Origin: Pseudomonas viridiflava
GTDB lineage: Bacteria > Pseudomonadota > Gammaproteobacteria > Pseudomonadales > Pseudomonadaceae
DNA length: 64,000 bases
Assembly: GCF_003702045.1 (NCBI RefSeq)
Contig: NZ_RBTP01000012.1
Span: forward strand, 496,001-560,000
Direction of reading: 5' to 3'
Shown here one piece after another: positions 54,848 to 64,000 of the stretch (position 1 is the first letter of the stretch; each line of letters opens with the position of its first letter). The notes below the pieces were generated by a model. The model saw only the letters and a program-made list of their open reading frames with translations, was not told the origin of the DNA and did no database searches. The translations under genes and the position numbers were made by a program.

Positions 54848-56302
54848 TCAGCCAGGCATCAGCACAGTGATGACCTTTTCTTCGGTGTAGGCAATTGCGC
54901 CGCCAAAACCGCCCTCGCGGCCAATGCCGCTGGTTTTGAGTCCGCCCCAAGGCAGGTTGGCGTCCAGCGGACTCCAGCAGTTGATGCCCACGGCACCGGC
55001 TTTCACCGCAGCGGCAACACGGTGGGCACGCACCAGGTCGGTGGTCCACACGGTCGCTGCCAAGCCGTAAGAGGAATCGTTGGCCAGTTCCACGGCTTGC
55101 TCTTCGCTATCGAAAATGATGACCGTGCCGACAGGTCCGAAGATTTCGTCGCGCGCTATTGCCATGTCGTTGCGGGCGTTGAAGAAAATGGTCGGGCGCA
55201 CAAACCAGCCCTGCTCAGGCGTCGACACTCCGCCTGTCAGCAGTGAGGCGCCTTCATCGATGCCCAGCTGGATGTAGCGGTTAACGCGCTCGAATTGCGT
55301 TTTCTTGGCCACCGGCCCCATCTGTGTGTCCGGCTGACGAGGGTCACCGACCTTTACTGCACGGGCGGCATCGGCCAGTGCCGCGGCAAAACGCTCAGCG
55401 ATGTTGCGCTGGACCAGAATGCGCGATCCGGCTGCACAGACCTGGCCCTGATTGGCAAACAGTCCGAGCGCACAACCGCGTAGCGCGTCGTCGAAAGAAG
55501 CGTCGTCGAAGACGATCTGTGGACTCTTGCCTCCCAGCTCAAGCGCCACGCGTTTGAACAGTACACCGGCAGTGCGCTGAATCTCCCGCCCGGCCTCGGG
55601 GCTGCCCGTGAAACTGATTTTGGCGACATGCGGATGCTCGCACAAGGCACGTCCCACTTCGTTGCCATAGCCGGTGACCACGTTGATCACGCCGTCCGGG
55701 AAGCCGGCTTCCTGCGCGAGCGCTGCCAAGTGCAACGCAGACTGAGGCGTCTCTTCCGAAGGCTTGATCACCACGGTACAGCCCGCCGCCAGCAACGCGG
55801 CGAGTTTCCACACGGTTATCATCAGCGGTGAGTTCCAGGGCACGATCGCCCCGACCACGCCCACCGGCTCCCGCACCGTGTAGGAGAGCGTCCGGGTGCC
55901 GAAATAGCCGCCGGTGGGAATCGTGCGGCCTTCGAGCTGATTGGCCCAGCCTGCTGCGGCACGCAAGTTGGCGAGCACGTTGGGCAGGTCCATCCGGCGT
56001 GGTTCGATGGGTGAGCGACCGATAGCGTTGGCGTCCATATCGGCCAGCGATTCGCTGTCGCGCTCTACCAGGTCGGCCAGCTTGAGCAGCAGTCGGGCAC
56101 GTTGGGCGCCATCAAGCCTGCTCCAGGCGCCGCCCTCAAGTTGGCTGCGGGCGGCTTCCACGGCGCGATCCACGTCTTTAGCGGTGCCGCGTGCACAACT
56201 GCCATAGATGGCTTCCGTCACGGGGTTGATCAAGTCTATGCGACGACTGTCGGAAGCTTCGAAGCGCGCGCCTTCAATAAAATGAGTCAGGTGCTGAGTC
56301 AT
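54848..56302 (-). CDS. Aldehyde dehydrogenase (betaine/phenylacetaldehyde-type)
   Basis: A 484-residue NAD(P)-dependent ALDH. IVPWNSPLMITVWKLAALLAAGCTVVIKPSEETP binds nucleotide, LELGGKSPQIVFDD holds the catalytic Glu and FANQGQVCAAGSRILV the catalytic Cys. ATG 56302 (TQHLTHFIEG) and 56314 are alternative starts; neither has a strong site. It follows a class-III aminotransferase in the same orientation (43-bp gap), so it probably oxidises the aldehyde made by that enzyme. Confidence 0.9.
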   Translation of the reverse strand: MTQHLTHFIEGARFEASDSRRIDLINPVTEAIYGSCARGTAKDVDRAVEAARSQLEGGAWSRLDGAQRARLLLKLADLVERDSESLADMDANAIGRSPIEPRRMDLPNVLANLRAAAGWANQLEGRTIPTGGYFGTRTLSYTVREPVGVVGAIVPWNSPLMITVWKLAALLAAGCTVVIKPSEETPQSALHLAALAQEAGFPDGVINVVTGYGNEVGRALCEHPHVAKISFTGSPEAGREIQRTAGVLFKRVALELGGKSPQIVFDDASFDDALRGCALGLFANQGQVCAAGSRILVQRNIAERFAAALADAARAVKVGDPRQPDTQMGPVAKKTQFERVNRYIQLGIDEGASLLTGGVSTPEQGWFVRPTIFFNARNDMAIARDEIFGPVGTVIIFDSEEQAVELANDSSYGLAATVWTTDLVRAHRVAAAVKAGAVGINCWSPLDANLPWGGLKTSGIGREGGFGGAIAYTEEKVITVLMPG

Positions 56303-56345
56303 AGGGCGATCCATGAGTGGTATGAAGGAGTCGGGCGAGCGTATG

Positions 56346-57722
56346 TCATGCCTTGAGAGAGGCCAGTGCATCGCCAAAGATATCCAGTGCCTTGAAAAAC
56401 AGCGCACGTGAGATCGTCAGTGAGGGCATGACACGCATTACGTTGCTGTAGCGACCGCAGGGAATCATCAGCACACCGTGATCCAGCAGATAGCCCATCA
56501 ACTGGCCGATTCTGGCGGGCTGCAGTGGGGCTTTGGTTTCCAGATCCTCGACCAGCTCAATGCCGATCATCAGGCCACGGCCTCGCACTTCTCCCACGAA
56601 CGGGCTGTTGAAGTCTCGAATGCGTTCCTGGGCCTCCAGGCCCATTGCGTGGGCACGGTTCAGCAGGTCGAGCTCCGGGTCCTGCAAGATGCTGATGTTG
56701 GTCAGCGCAACGGCTGCGGATAACGAATTGGCGGCAAAGGTATTAGGCATCGAGCCGTCAGGGATCGCGGCGGCCAGATCCGAGCGCATGATCAGGCCTG
56801 CCATCGGCAGGTCGCTGCCGATGCCCTTGCCGAACGTCAGCATGTCGGGCTTCACGCCCGAATGTTCCACCGCCCACATCTTGCCGGTGCGTCCAGCGCC
56901 GGACTGTACTTCGTCGACGATCAACAGCGTACCGCTGCGGTCGCACGCCTTGCGCAGAAGCTGCAGGAATTCGGGCGAGGGCGGCACGTAGCCGCCTTCG
57001 CCCTGGACCGGTTCCACAATCACGGCGGCCACATCATCGGCAGCGGTGTAAGGGGTATTCAACAGGTAATCGACATATTCGCCAGCGATCTGCTCGGCAC
57101 TTTTGTGGGTGGTGTCGAAGGGGAAGCGGTAAGCATAAGGGTAGGGGGCATGAATAACGCCGCCCATCTGTGCGCCATAGCCCTTGCGGTAGGCCGTGCC
57201 TGTGGTGAGTGAGCCCGAGGCGTTCCATACCCCGTGATAGCCGCCGTGGAAGGCAATGATCTGATGCCGGCCCGTGATGCGTTTGGCGAACTTGATGGCG
57301 GCCTCCAGCGCGTCACTGCCGCTTTGCGTGAAGAAGGTGATGCAGTCGCCACGCAAGCCTTGCGGTGCAATGTCGGACATCTTGGCCGCCAGCTCGGTAC
57401 GCCGGGTGCTGTTGACCTCCAGCGCGTGCATGAGCACTTCAGACTGTTCGCGAATTGCCTGCACCACTTTGGGATGGCAGCGGCCTACGCTGCTGACACC
57501 CACGCCTGCGGACAGGTCGATGTAGGTGTTTCCATCCGGATCCTTGAAAGTCGCACCCAAGGCGCGATCCATAGCCACAGGCATGCGCCCGCCGCCACGT
57601 GCCATCGACTCGGTACGCGCCGACAGGGCCAGTGCCTCGCGGGTCTTCGGGCCGGGCAGTGCGCCTGAGGTGATCTGCGGAGCATCCGGGAAGTGGAGGG
57701 ATTCAAACTGGGCTTCGCTCAT
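56346..57722 (-). CDS. Class-III (GABA-type) aminotransferase
   Basis: A 458-residue PLP enzyme of the 4-aminobutyrate/omega-amino-acid class. FHGGYHGVWNASGSLTTG, LLIVDEVQSGAGRTGKMWA (cofactor Asp) and TFGKGIGSDLPMAG (PLP-binding Lys) are intact. It transfers an omega-amino group, giving an aldehyde for the dehydrogenase downstream. The substrate is not assignable. It diverges from the AraC gene at 57930. Confidence 0.9.
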   Translation of the reverse strand: MSEAQFESLHFPDAPQITSGALPGPKTREALALSARTESMARGGGRMPVAMDRALGATFKDPDGNTYIDLSAGVGVSSVGRCHPKVVQAIREQSEVLMHALEVNSTRRTELAAKMSDIAPQGLRGDCITFFTQSGSDALEAAIKFAKRITGRHQIIAFHGGYHGVWNASGSLTTGTAYRKGYGAQMGGVIHAPYPYAYRFPFDTTHKSAEQIAGEYVDYLLNTPYTAADDVAAVIVEPVQGEGGYVPPSPEFLQLLRKACDRSGTLLIVDEVQSGAGRTGKMWAVEHSGVKPDMLTFGKGIGSDLPMAGLIMRSDLAAAIPDGSMPNTFAANSLSAAVALTNISILQDPELDLLNRAHAMGLEAQERIRDFNSPFVGEVRGRGLMIGIELVEDLETKAPLQPARIGQLMGYLLDHGVLMIPCGRYSNVMRVMPSLTISRALFFKALDIFGDALASLKA

Positions 57723-57929
57723 GACGGTCTCTCGGAGGTCGGTTTAAGTGCGCCGATCATCCCCGTGACGCAGCAATGGCCGGTAGCCCGAATCGGCACA
57801 TGCTTGAACGGGTAACGCACACAGAGCCCAAACGACGGTTCCACAAAGAATTTGCAGGATTTTTCCGATATGCGACTATCACCCCGTCATGCGGCTGAAA
57901 CAAAATCTTGGGCAGGGGCTTTCCATCAG

Positions 57930-58895
57930 ATGAACAACAAGAGCATCAGCCATTTTCGAGACGTTCATGCCCATGCCGCCACCGTTCGGGAGTGGAGTCA
58001 GGACTACAGTCAACTGACTCCCGGCTCTGCGCAAAGCTCGCTGATGCAATTGACGACCCAGGGCTGCCATCTGTTTCTCGAGCAGATCAACCAGCGCGTC
58101 GTGCAGCAAGGCGTCGCACCCCGGGGCAAAATGTGTTTCGCGGTGCCGATCAACATCCCCGGCTCCATCCGCATGCAGGGGCGGGATGTGGACGACAGCA
58201 GTCTGTTCTTTCTTCACGGTGGCGAAGAATTCATGTTCCACATGCCCAAGGGCATGGAGCTGCTGTCGATCACCTTCGAGCGCGACTTGTTCGAGCAGGC
58301 GCTGGCACAAACCGTCTCGGCCAAAGAAGTGGGGCTGTTACTGCGTCAACCCGTGATCAGGGTGTCGGCACGCCGTTTCGCAGAGTCCCGCCGCCGTCTG
58401 GTGGCGCTGTTCTACCAGGCCTTGAGGCATGACAGCACAACAGGTCCGCAGTGGCAGTTGGCGCTTGAGCAGGCGATGCTTGATGAGGTGTTGCAACTCA
58501 TGACGGATCCGGCGTGCGACAAACATCAGCGCATCGCCAGTTCGACGCGCAGCTTCATTGTCGAGAAATGCCATCGTCTGACCGCGGCCGACATGACCTG
58601 CGTGCCCAGCGTGATCGAATTGTGCCAGCGACTCCAGGTGAGTCGGCGTACCTTGCAGAACGCCTTCCGTTCGGTCGCCGAGACGACGCCGCTCAACTAC
58701 CTGCGCTCGGTAAGGCTCAATGGCGTACGCCGCGCCTTGATGTCGTCACGTGCGTCCAGTCTGTCTATCGGCGATGCGGCGGCGCAATGGGGCTTCTACC
58801 ACCTGAGCCATTTTGCGGCGGAATACCATGCGCTGTTCGCCGAGTTGCCCTCTCATACCGCCCGCGCCGCGATCATCGGTCACGCCCGCGTCTGA
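57930..58895 (+). CDS. AraC-family regulator, EutR-like
   Basis: A 321-residue AraC protein with C-terminal HTH (SVIELCQRLQVSRRTLQNAFRSVAETTPLNYLRSVRLNGVRRAL...QWGFYHLSHFAAEYHALFAELP). The N-terminal sensor resembles that of 53182-54153 (REWSQDYSQLTPGSAQSSL versus GWQVCYDQLTPGGFEGEL). It is divergent from the aminotransferase-ALDH pair and upstream of the permease cluster, so it could control either or both. ATG 57930 gives the family N-terminus (NNKSISHFRD); 57870 and 57852 are longer alternatives. Confidence 0.85.
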   Translation: MNNKSISHFRDVHAHAATVREWSQDYSQLTPGSAQSSLMQLTTQGCHLFLEQINQRVVQQGVAPRGKMCFAVPINIPGSIRMQGRDVDDSSLFFLHGGEEFMFHMPKGMELLSITFERDLFEQALAQTVSAKEVGLLLRQPVIRVSARRFAESRRRLVALFYQALRHDSTTGPQWQLALEQAMLDEVLQLMTDPACDKHQRIASSTRSFIVEKCHRLTAADMTCVPSVIELCQRLQVSRRTLQNAFRSVAETTPLNYLRSVRLNGVRRALMSSRASSLSIGDAAAQWGFYHLSHFAAEYHALFAELPSHTARAAIIGHARV

Positions 58896-59333
58896 ACGCA
58901 CCATTCTTCTCAAGCCTTCTTCAATCAGGCACCTACTGCTCGGCAATGACGCCAACGACACGCACGTATTGCCGCTCTTCTGCGCAGCGAGTTGCTCGCG
59001 TCTGGACTTCGCAGGGTAGTCTCATAGCAGCTTCTGGCCTTGAGTGGCCACAGACTTCGAACGAGACGAACACATCTAACGCTGTTCTACAGCGTTCGCC
59101 CGGGGTGTCATGACCCACGAAGCCAGTGTTTAGTGATGGCGGTGGTTGCAGGGTCAGTTGCGCTGATCTGTTTTGGTGCGCCGTTTTTGATGTTACCGAT
59201 TTGGGATAGCGAGGGGCTTGCAGGTGGGAATAGCATCGAATCCAGTGCGTGACAAAACAATAAGATTCGGTGCAGGCAGATGGTTGACCTGACCCTTCCT
59301 ACAGCGACTGCCTCATACAATAAGGTCAACAAA
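58896..59333. other. 438-bp intergenic region, nothing clear
   Basis: Between the AraC gene and the permease. I see no credible gene, no strong palindrome and no terminator hairpin. The promoter of the permease-ALDH-aminotransferase cluster must lie here, but I cannot place it. Confidence 0.6.
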
Positions 59334-60782
59334 ATGAGTGTATCTATCCCGGTCAACAGCTCTACGGAGCTGAAGCGTGGTGCCTTGGGTGTGGGCTTCA
59401 TCATCTTTTTCGTGGTGTCGGCGGCAAGCCCGCTCAGTGTGATCGCCGGGGGCTTTCCCATTGGTATCATGCTGGGCAACGGCGCCGGTACGCCCGCCCT
59501 GTTGGTGCTGGCCCTGCTGGTGTTACTGGCGTTTTCAGTCGGCTACACGACGATGTCTCGCCACGTTGTCAACGCAGGCGGCTTCTATGCCTTCACCTCT
59601 CTGGGGTTGGGCGGACTGGCAGGCGGTGCCGCGGGTGTACTGGCGATGTTCGCCTACAACATTCTTCAGGTCGGCCTCTACGGCATGTTTGGTGGCGTGG
59701 TCAGCGGCACCATGTCCAGTGTCTTCGGCCTGGACTTGCCCTGGTGGTCCTACTCGCTGATGGCGATGCTCAGCGTCGCGATTCTGGGTTACAGAAAGAT
59801 CGATCTTTCGGCACGGCTGTTATCGATCATGGTGATTGCCGAGTACCTGGCGATCCTGACGCTGGACGTTGCCATTCTCAAGACCGGGGGTGACAGCGGC
59901 ATCAATCTTGATTCATTCGATCGCACACATGTGTTCAGCGGTACGCCGTCCATCGGCCTGCTCTTCTGCTTCGCCGCGTTCATCGGTTTCGAGGCCACGA
60001 CCATTTATGGTGAGGAGGCCAAGGATCCAAAGCGTACGATCCCTATTGCGACCTATTGCTCGGTACTGTTGATCGGCGGCTTTTATGCGTTGTCGATCTG
60101 GGCAATGGTCATCGGTGTCGGCGCAGACAAGATCGTGCCGACACTTCAGGCCCTGCAAGATCCGACCACCTTTATCTATGGCATGTCCGACCACTTCGTC
60201 GGGCCGCAGCTGACCCAGATCATCCGGGTGTTGTTCATGGTCAGTATCTATGCCGGTCTGCTGGCGTTTCACAACGCGGCGGCGCGTTACTTTTACGCCA
60301 TTGGACGCGACGGTTTGCTGCCTAGCCAGTTGGGCACCACCCATCGTGTGCACCAGAGTCCTCACATGGGGTCAGCCCTGCAGAGTCTGATTGCTGCAGT
60401 CGTGGTGCTGATTTTCGCGGCAATGGATGCCGACCCGATTCTGCAGTTGTTCGCCTGGCTCTCCAACCTGGCCACGCTGTGCGTGATCCTGTTGATGGCG
60501 CTGACCTCGGCTGCTGTGTTCGTTTATTTCCAGCGTCATCCGCAGCTCAAACTCGGTATCTGGCGTGGCCGGATACTGCCGGGCTTTTCGTGCCTGGCCT
60601 TGCTGGCGGTGCTGGTGCTTGCCGTCGTGCATTTCGACGTGCTGACCGGGGCCAGCAAGCTGATGTCCTACGGCCTTTGCGCGGTCATTCCCTGTGCCCT
60701 GATCGGCGGCGTGATCCTGGCCATGCGACTGCGCAAGCGGTCACCGGAGCGCTTTGCGGCACTGGGCAGCCACACGCTTTAG
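59334..60782 (+). CDS. APC-family amino-acid/amine permease
   Basis: A 482-residue, 12-helix APC transporter. The first helix has FVVSAASPLSVIAGGFPIGIMLGNGAG and helix 6 has CFAAFIGFEATTIYGEEAKDPKRTIP, a typical APC signature. AAGGTCAACAAA precedes ATG 59334. It heads a plus-strand cluster with an ALDH and an aminotransferase, suggesting import of an amine or omega-amino acid. Confidence 0.9.
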   Translation: MSVSIPVNSSTELKRGALGVGFIIFFVVSAASPLSVIAGGFPIGIMLGNGAGTPALLVLALLVLLAFSVGYTTMSRHVVNAGGFYAFTSLGLGGLAGGAAGVLAMFAYNILQVGLYGMFGGVVSGTMSSVFGLDLPWWSYSLMAMLSVAILGYRKIDLSARLLSIMVIAEYLAILTLDVAILKTGGDSGINLDSFDRTHVFSGTPSIGLLFCFAAFIGFEATTIYGEEAKDPKRTIPIATYCSVLLIGGFYALSIWAMVIGVGADKIVPTLQALQDPTTFIYGMSDHFVGPQLTQIIRVLFMVSIYAGLLAFHNAAARYFYAIGRDGLLPSQLGTTHRVHQSPHMGSALQSLIAAVVVLIFAAMDADPILQLFAWLSNLATLCVILLMALTSAAVFVYFQRHPQLKLGIWRGRILPGFSCLALLAVLVLAVVHFDVLTGASKLMSYGLCAVIPCALIGGVILAMRLRKRSPERFAALGSHTL

Positions 60783-60872
60783 CGCGTCACGCGACACCTC
60801 TCCATCCCTCAAGTCAATACCGGTCTGCCGCTGTTCGGGACGTCCCGTCGGTGCGCGAAAGGAAGGTTCTTT

Positions 60873-62294
60873 ATGCACGTCTATAAAATGCTCATCAATG
60901 GTGTTCAGGTTGAAGGTGACAGAGGCCACTTTCACGTCGTCAATCCGGCGACCGGCATCGCGTTTGCGCAATGTCCTGCCGGGTCGCTGGCTCAACTGGA
61001 TCAGGCCGTCGACGCGGCGCAGACGGCATTCAAGGCGTGGCGCCATTCTACGCATCAGGACCGCCGCGAGCGGCTGCTGCGCATCGCTGTCGATATCGAG
61101 CAGCACGCCCAGGAACTGGCCCGACTGATCGTTCTGGAGCAAGGCAAGCCGCTGGCGCTCGCGCTCTCCGAGGTCATGGGGGCGGTGGCCTGGACTCGCT
61201 ATGCTGCCGAACAGCAGATCCCGGTTGAGCTGATAGAGGAAACCCCTGCCCAGCGCATCGAGCTGCATCGCAAACCCTTGGGCGTAGTGGCGTCCATCAC
61301 GCCCTGGAACTGGCCTTTCATGATTGCGGTCTGGCACATCATGCCGGCGTTGCGTGCGGGTAACTGTGTGATCAGCAAGCCTTCAAGCCTCACGCCGCTC
61401 AGCACCCTGGGCCTGGTAGAGATCATCGCTCGTCATGTGCCGCAAGGCGTGATCAACGTCGTGACGGGAGAGCAAGGGTTTGGCAGCGCCATAACGTCGC
61501 ATGCCGGTATCGATAAGATCGTGTTCACCGGCTCGACGGCGACAGGCCAGAGTGTCATGCGCGGCGCGGCCGGCAATCTCAAACGCCTGACCCTGGAGCT
61601 GGGAGGCAATGATGCGGCAATCGTGCTGCCCGGCACGCCGGTCGATGACGTGGCCGAGGACATTTTTCAGGCAGCGTTTCTCAACATGGGCCAGACCTGT
61701 GCGGCGCTAAAGCGTCTCTATGTTCACGCCTCGCAGTACGAAGACTTTGCCAGGGCGCTGACGCTCATCGCTGCGCGTCAGGTGGTGGGTGACGGGCTGC
61801 AACCTGGCGTCGACTTTGGTCCTGTGCAGAACCTTGAGCAACTGCAACTGGTCGAGACGCTGGTTGCCGACGCAAGGTCTCAGGGTGCCCGAGTGCTGTG
61901 CGGCGGGGCCCGTCTGGAGCGCCCAGGCTTTTTCTACCCACCGACCCTGGTGGCGGATGTCACGGATGGTCAGCGTCTGGTCGATGAAGAACAGTTCGGC
62001 CCGGTCTTGCCGCTGATTGCCTATCAGGATGTGGAGGACGTGTTATGCCGGGCCAATGCCAGCGACATGGCGTTGGGCGGCTCGGTCTGGGGCCACGATA
62101 CCGATCATGCACAAGCGCTGGCCAGTCGGCTGGAAAGCGGCGTCGCGTGGGTCAACTGCCACGCACAGATCCAGCCGAACACGCCATTCGGCGGCAGCAA
62201 GATGTCAGGGTTTGGTGTCGAGTTCGGTCTCGAAGGCCTACTGGAATTCACCGGCCAGCAACTTCTGTTTATCCGCAAGCGCGACGCTCAGTGA
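60873..62294 (+). CDS. Aldehyde dehydrogenase
   Basis: A 473-residue NAD(P)-dependent ALDH. VASITPWNWPFMIAVWHIMPALRAGNCVISKPS, LELGGNDAAIVLPG (catalytic Glu) and FLNMGQTCAALKRLYVH (catalytic Cys) are present. It is distinct in sequence from the ALDH at 54848-56302. GAAAGGAAGGTTCTTT precedes the ATG. The aminotransferase gene begins 11 bp after its stop. Confidence 0.9.
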   Translation: MHVYKMLINGVQVEGDRGHFHVVNPATGIAFAQCPAGSLAQLDQAVDAAQTAFKAWRHSTHQDRRERLLRIAVDIEQHAQELARLIVLEQGKPLALALSEVMGAVAWTRYAAEQQIPVELIEETPAQRIELHRKPLGVVASITPWNWPFMIAVWHIMPALRAGNCVISKPSSLTPLSTLGLVEIIARHVPQGVINVVTGEQGFGSAITSHAGIDKIVFTGSTATGQSVMRGAAGNLKRLTLELGGNDAAIVLPGTPVDDVAEDIFQAAFLNMGQTCAALKRLYVHASQYEDFARALTLIAARQVVGDGLQPGVDFGPVQNLEQLQLVETLVADARSQGARVLCGGARLERPGFFYPPTLVADVTDGQRLVDEEQFGPVLPLIAYQDVEDVLCRANASDMALGGSVWGHDTDHAQALASRLESGVAWVNCHAQIQPNTPFGGSKMSGFGVEFGLEGLLEFTGQQLLFIRKRDAQ

Positions 62295-62305
62295 GGGAGT
62301 GAATC

Positions 62306-63655
62306 ATGTACGAGACGTATAAGACCGCACAGAAAAAATTCTGGCACCCGATGGGTTCTTCAGCACCCGAAAACCGATCCAGAACGTTGATCATCGCCAG
62401 CGGAGACGGTAACTGCATCACCGATGTAGAGGGTCACCGAATGCTCGACGGCGTAGGCGGCTTGTGGAATGTGAACGTGGGCCACAATCGTGCGTCAGTC
62501 AAAGCGGCCATTGCGGCACAGCTGGACGAACTGGCCTATTACCAGACCTTCGACGGCATTGCCCACCCTCGGGTATTCGACCTGGCCGAGCGACTGACCT
62601 CAATGTTCGCTCAGGAGAACATGACGCGGGTGTTGTTCAGTTCGGGCGGCTCCGACGCCGTCGAGACGGCTCTGAAGATGGCGCGTCAGTACTGGGTCGC
62701 CAGCGGCGAGCCGGGGCGCACACGGTTTTTGTCGTTGCGCAACGGTTACCACGGCGTACACATGGGCGGTACGTCTGTGGGCGGCAATGGCGTCTATCAC
62801 TACAACCACGGGCAATTACTGGCTGGTTGTCATTTGCTCGATACGCCCTGGCTGTATCGCAACCCTTGGGATTGCCGTGACCCGGACGAGTTGACTCACC
62901 ATTGTATTCGCCAGCTTGAAGATCAGATCGCCTTGCTCGGGGCGCAAACCATTGCCGCGCTGATCGCCGAGCCGGTGCAGGGCGCTGGCGGGGTCATCGT
63001 GCCGCCCGAGCGCTACTGGAAGCGTCTGCGCGAGGTGTGCGACCGGCACGGGATTCTGTTGATCGCCGACGAAGTGGTGACGGGGTTCGGTCGCTCGGGC
63101 TGCATGCTCGGCAGCCGGGGCTGGGGTGTCGCACCTGACATGCTATGCCTGGCCAAAGGCATCACGGCGGGCTATATCCCGATGGGCGCCACCGTCTTTA
63201 ACCAGCGGATCGTCGACGCCATCGAGAATGGCCCAGGCTTCAGCAGCGTGATCATGCACGGATACACCTACAGCGGGCATCCGGTGGCCTGCGCCGCAGC
63301 GCTGGCAGTTCTGGACATCGTGGAAGCCGAGGATCTGCCAGGCAACGCCGCCACCGTCGGCACTCGTCTATTGGAGCAGTTGCAGCCGCTGACCGAGCGT
63401 TACGAGGTGGTCGGCGAAGTACGCGGCAAAGGCTTGATGATTGCGTTGGATCTGGTCGTGGACAAAACCACCCGTCAACCAATAGACCCGGCCGCCGGTC
63501 ACGCCTCTCGTATCGCCGAAGAAGCTCGCCGGGCCGGTGTGCTGGTGCGCCCGATAGGCAACAAAATTGTGCTGTCACCCCCGCTGACCCTCACACCTGA
63601 TGAAGCGGATCTGATCGTCTACGCGCTTGATACAGCGCTTGCCACCTGCCGCTAG
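62306..63655 (+). CDS. Class-III omega-aminotransferase
   Basis: A 449-residue PLP transaminase. FWHPMGSSAPENRSR at the start, RNGYHGVHMGGTSVGG, LLIADEVVTGFGRSGCMLG (cofactor Asp) and CLAKGITAGYIPMGA (PLP Lys) are of the omega-amino-acid:pyruvate or polyamine type. It follows the ALDH by 11 bp (GAGGGAGTGAATC) and supplies it with aldehyde. It differs from the 56346-57722 enzyme, so the two modules probably use different amines. Confidence 0.9.
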   Translation: MYETYKTAQKKFWHPMGSSAPENRSRTLIIASGDGNCITDVEGHRMLDGVGGLWNVNVGHNRASVKAAIAAQLDELAYYQTFDGIAHPRVFDLAERLTSMFAQENMTRVLFSSGGSDAVETALKMARQYWVASGEPGRTRFLSLRNGYHGVHMGGTSVGGNGVYHYNHGQLLAGCHLLDTPWLYRNPWDCRDPDELTHHCIRQLEDQIALLGAQTIAALIAEPVQGAGGVIVPPERYWKRLREVCDRHGILLIADEVVTGFGRSGCMLGSRGWGVAPDMLCLAKGITAGYIPMGATVFNQRIVDAIENGPGFSSVIMHGYTYSGHPVACAAALAVLDIVEAEDLPGNAATVGTRLLEQLQPLTERYEVVGEVRGKGLMIALDLVVDKTTRQPIDPAAGHASRIAEEARRAGVLVRPIGNKIVLSPPLTLTPDEADLIVYALDTALATCR

Positions 63656-63742
63656 CGCACAAACGTCCGGTGCGGCAAGCCCGCACCGGCACAAGCCAAC
63701 ACCTGAAAAACACTCTAAAGACGATCATAAGGAGCTTCAGCC

Positions 63743-64000
63743 ATGCGGCATCCGTCAGGTATCCCGTTGTTCAGTCGCGGGCTGTTCTACACGCTGGCGC
63801 TCTCGGCCGCCAGCCAGGTCCACGCGTATGAGTTGTATGGCGATGAGAGTCGTCATCTCAATGCCGATGTGCTGGCCGTATTCGGTCACTTCAACAGTCG
63901 CAAGAACTATGATGGCGCGCCAGGGGGATCCACCTGGAATGAAGGCTTTATCAAGTACGGCTTGAGTGGTGATCAGGCGTTGAAGGATAACGGCACCGCT
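63743..64000 (+). CDS. Outer-membrane porin, truncated by the window end
   Basis: A start codon with AAGGAGCTTCAGCC upstream opens a frame running off the window (86 codons visible). A signal peptide (FYTLALSAASQVHA) is followed by YELYGDESRHLNADVLAVFGHFNSRKNYD and WNEGFIKYGLSGDQAL, which look like the first strands of an outer-membrane beta-barrel. It follows the aminotransferase by 87 bp and may be the porin for the same substrate. Confidence 0.75.
   Translation, partial: MRHPSGIPLFSRGLFYTLALSAASQVHAYELYGDESRHLNADVLAVFGHFNSRKNYDGAPGGSTWNEGFIKYGLSGDQALKDNGTA

Noticed and set aside
54107..55246. 379-residue plus-strand frame over cytochrome b561 and aldehyde dehydrogenase
   Set aside because: Antisense to two genes with clear catalytic or heme motifs; no recognisable domain.

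Overview
The window looks like a chromosomal segment of a fluorescent pseudomonad, most likely of the Pseudomonas syringae group. The evidence is high-GC coding bias, several Pseudomonas-restricted small families (DUF1652-like, DUF1654-like), a DpkA closely resembling the P. syringae Δ1-piperideine-2-carboxylate reductase, a classic thrS-infC-rpmI-rplT-pheST-ihfA block, and REP-like palindromes. I saw no phage, insertion sequence, integrase or CRISPR array.

Layout. (1) 0.1-6.1 kb: a glutaredoxin-like gene, then the protocatechuate branch of the beta-ketoadipate pathway, pcaQ-pcaH-pcaG-pcaK-pcaB-pcaC on the plus strand, with a perfect palindromic PcaQ-type box overlapping the pcaQ stop codon. 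pcaD is absent between pcaB and pcaC. (2) 6.1-14.3 kb: quinate/shikimate funnel into protocatechuate: an OprD-type porin, a DMT-family and an MFS transporter, the fused dehydroshikimate dehydratase QuiC, a TetR regulator and a catabolic-type quinate/shikimate dehydrogenase. A shared operator-like motif sits upstream of three of these transcription units. (3) 14.4-19.1 kb: pseudouridine synthase, a small lipoprotein, molybdenum-cofactor genes (mobA; moaB-moeA) and a family-2 glycosyltransferase. (4) 19.4-25.3 kb: a tripartite EmrB/EmrA/outer-membrane-factor efflux operon and a Kef-type K+/H+ antiporter. (5) 25.5-32.3 kb: small regulators and accessory genes: an orphan FecR, dpkA, an XRE regulator, a ParD-like protein translationally coupled to a methionine aminopeptidase, and a DUF1654-endonuclease I unit behind a LexA-like box. 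(6) 32.4-39.5 kb: ribose operon rbsBACRKD plus an exported nucleoside hydrolase, with a LacI-type operator in front. (7) 40-49 kb: I78 inhibitor-like lipoprotein, cold-shock protein, then the translation block, ihfA, a MerR regulator and tRNA-Pro(GGG). (8) 49.2-64 kb: small lipoproteins and hydrolases, then an amine/amino-acid catabolic region with two aldehyde dehydrogenase plus class-III aminotransferase pairs, two paralogous AraC regulators, an APC permease, a cytochrome b561 and a porin cut by the window end.

The most interesting signals are in non-coding DNA. The thrS leader carries two hairpins whose seven-base loops place the threonine anticodons UGU and GGU exactly where a tRNA would, the second abutting the thrS Shine-Dalgarno sequence. 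This resembles the E. coli threonyl-tRNA synthetase autoregulatory operator. The qui/porin promoters share a motif of about 35-45 bp that is a good candidate for the adjacent TetR regulator. The ParD-like/methionine aminopeptidase pair looks like a toxin-antitoxin-style unit with a housekeeping-type enzyme in the toxin position.
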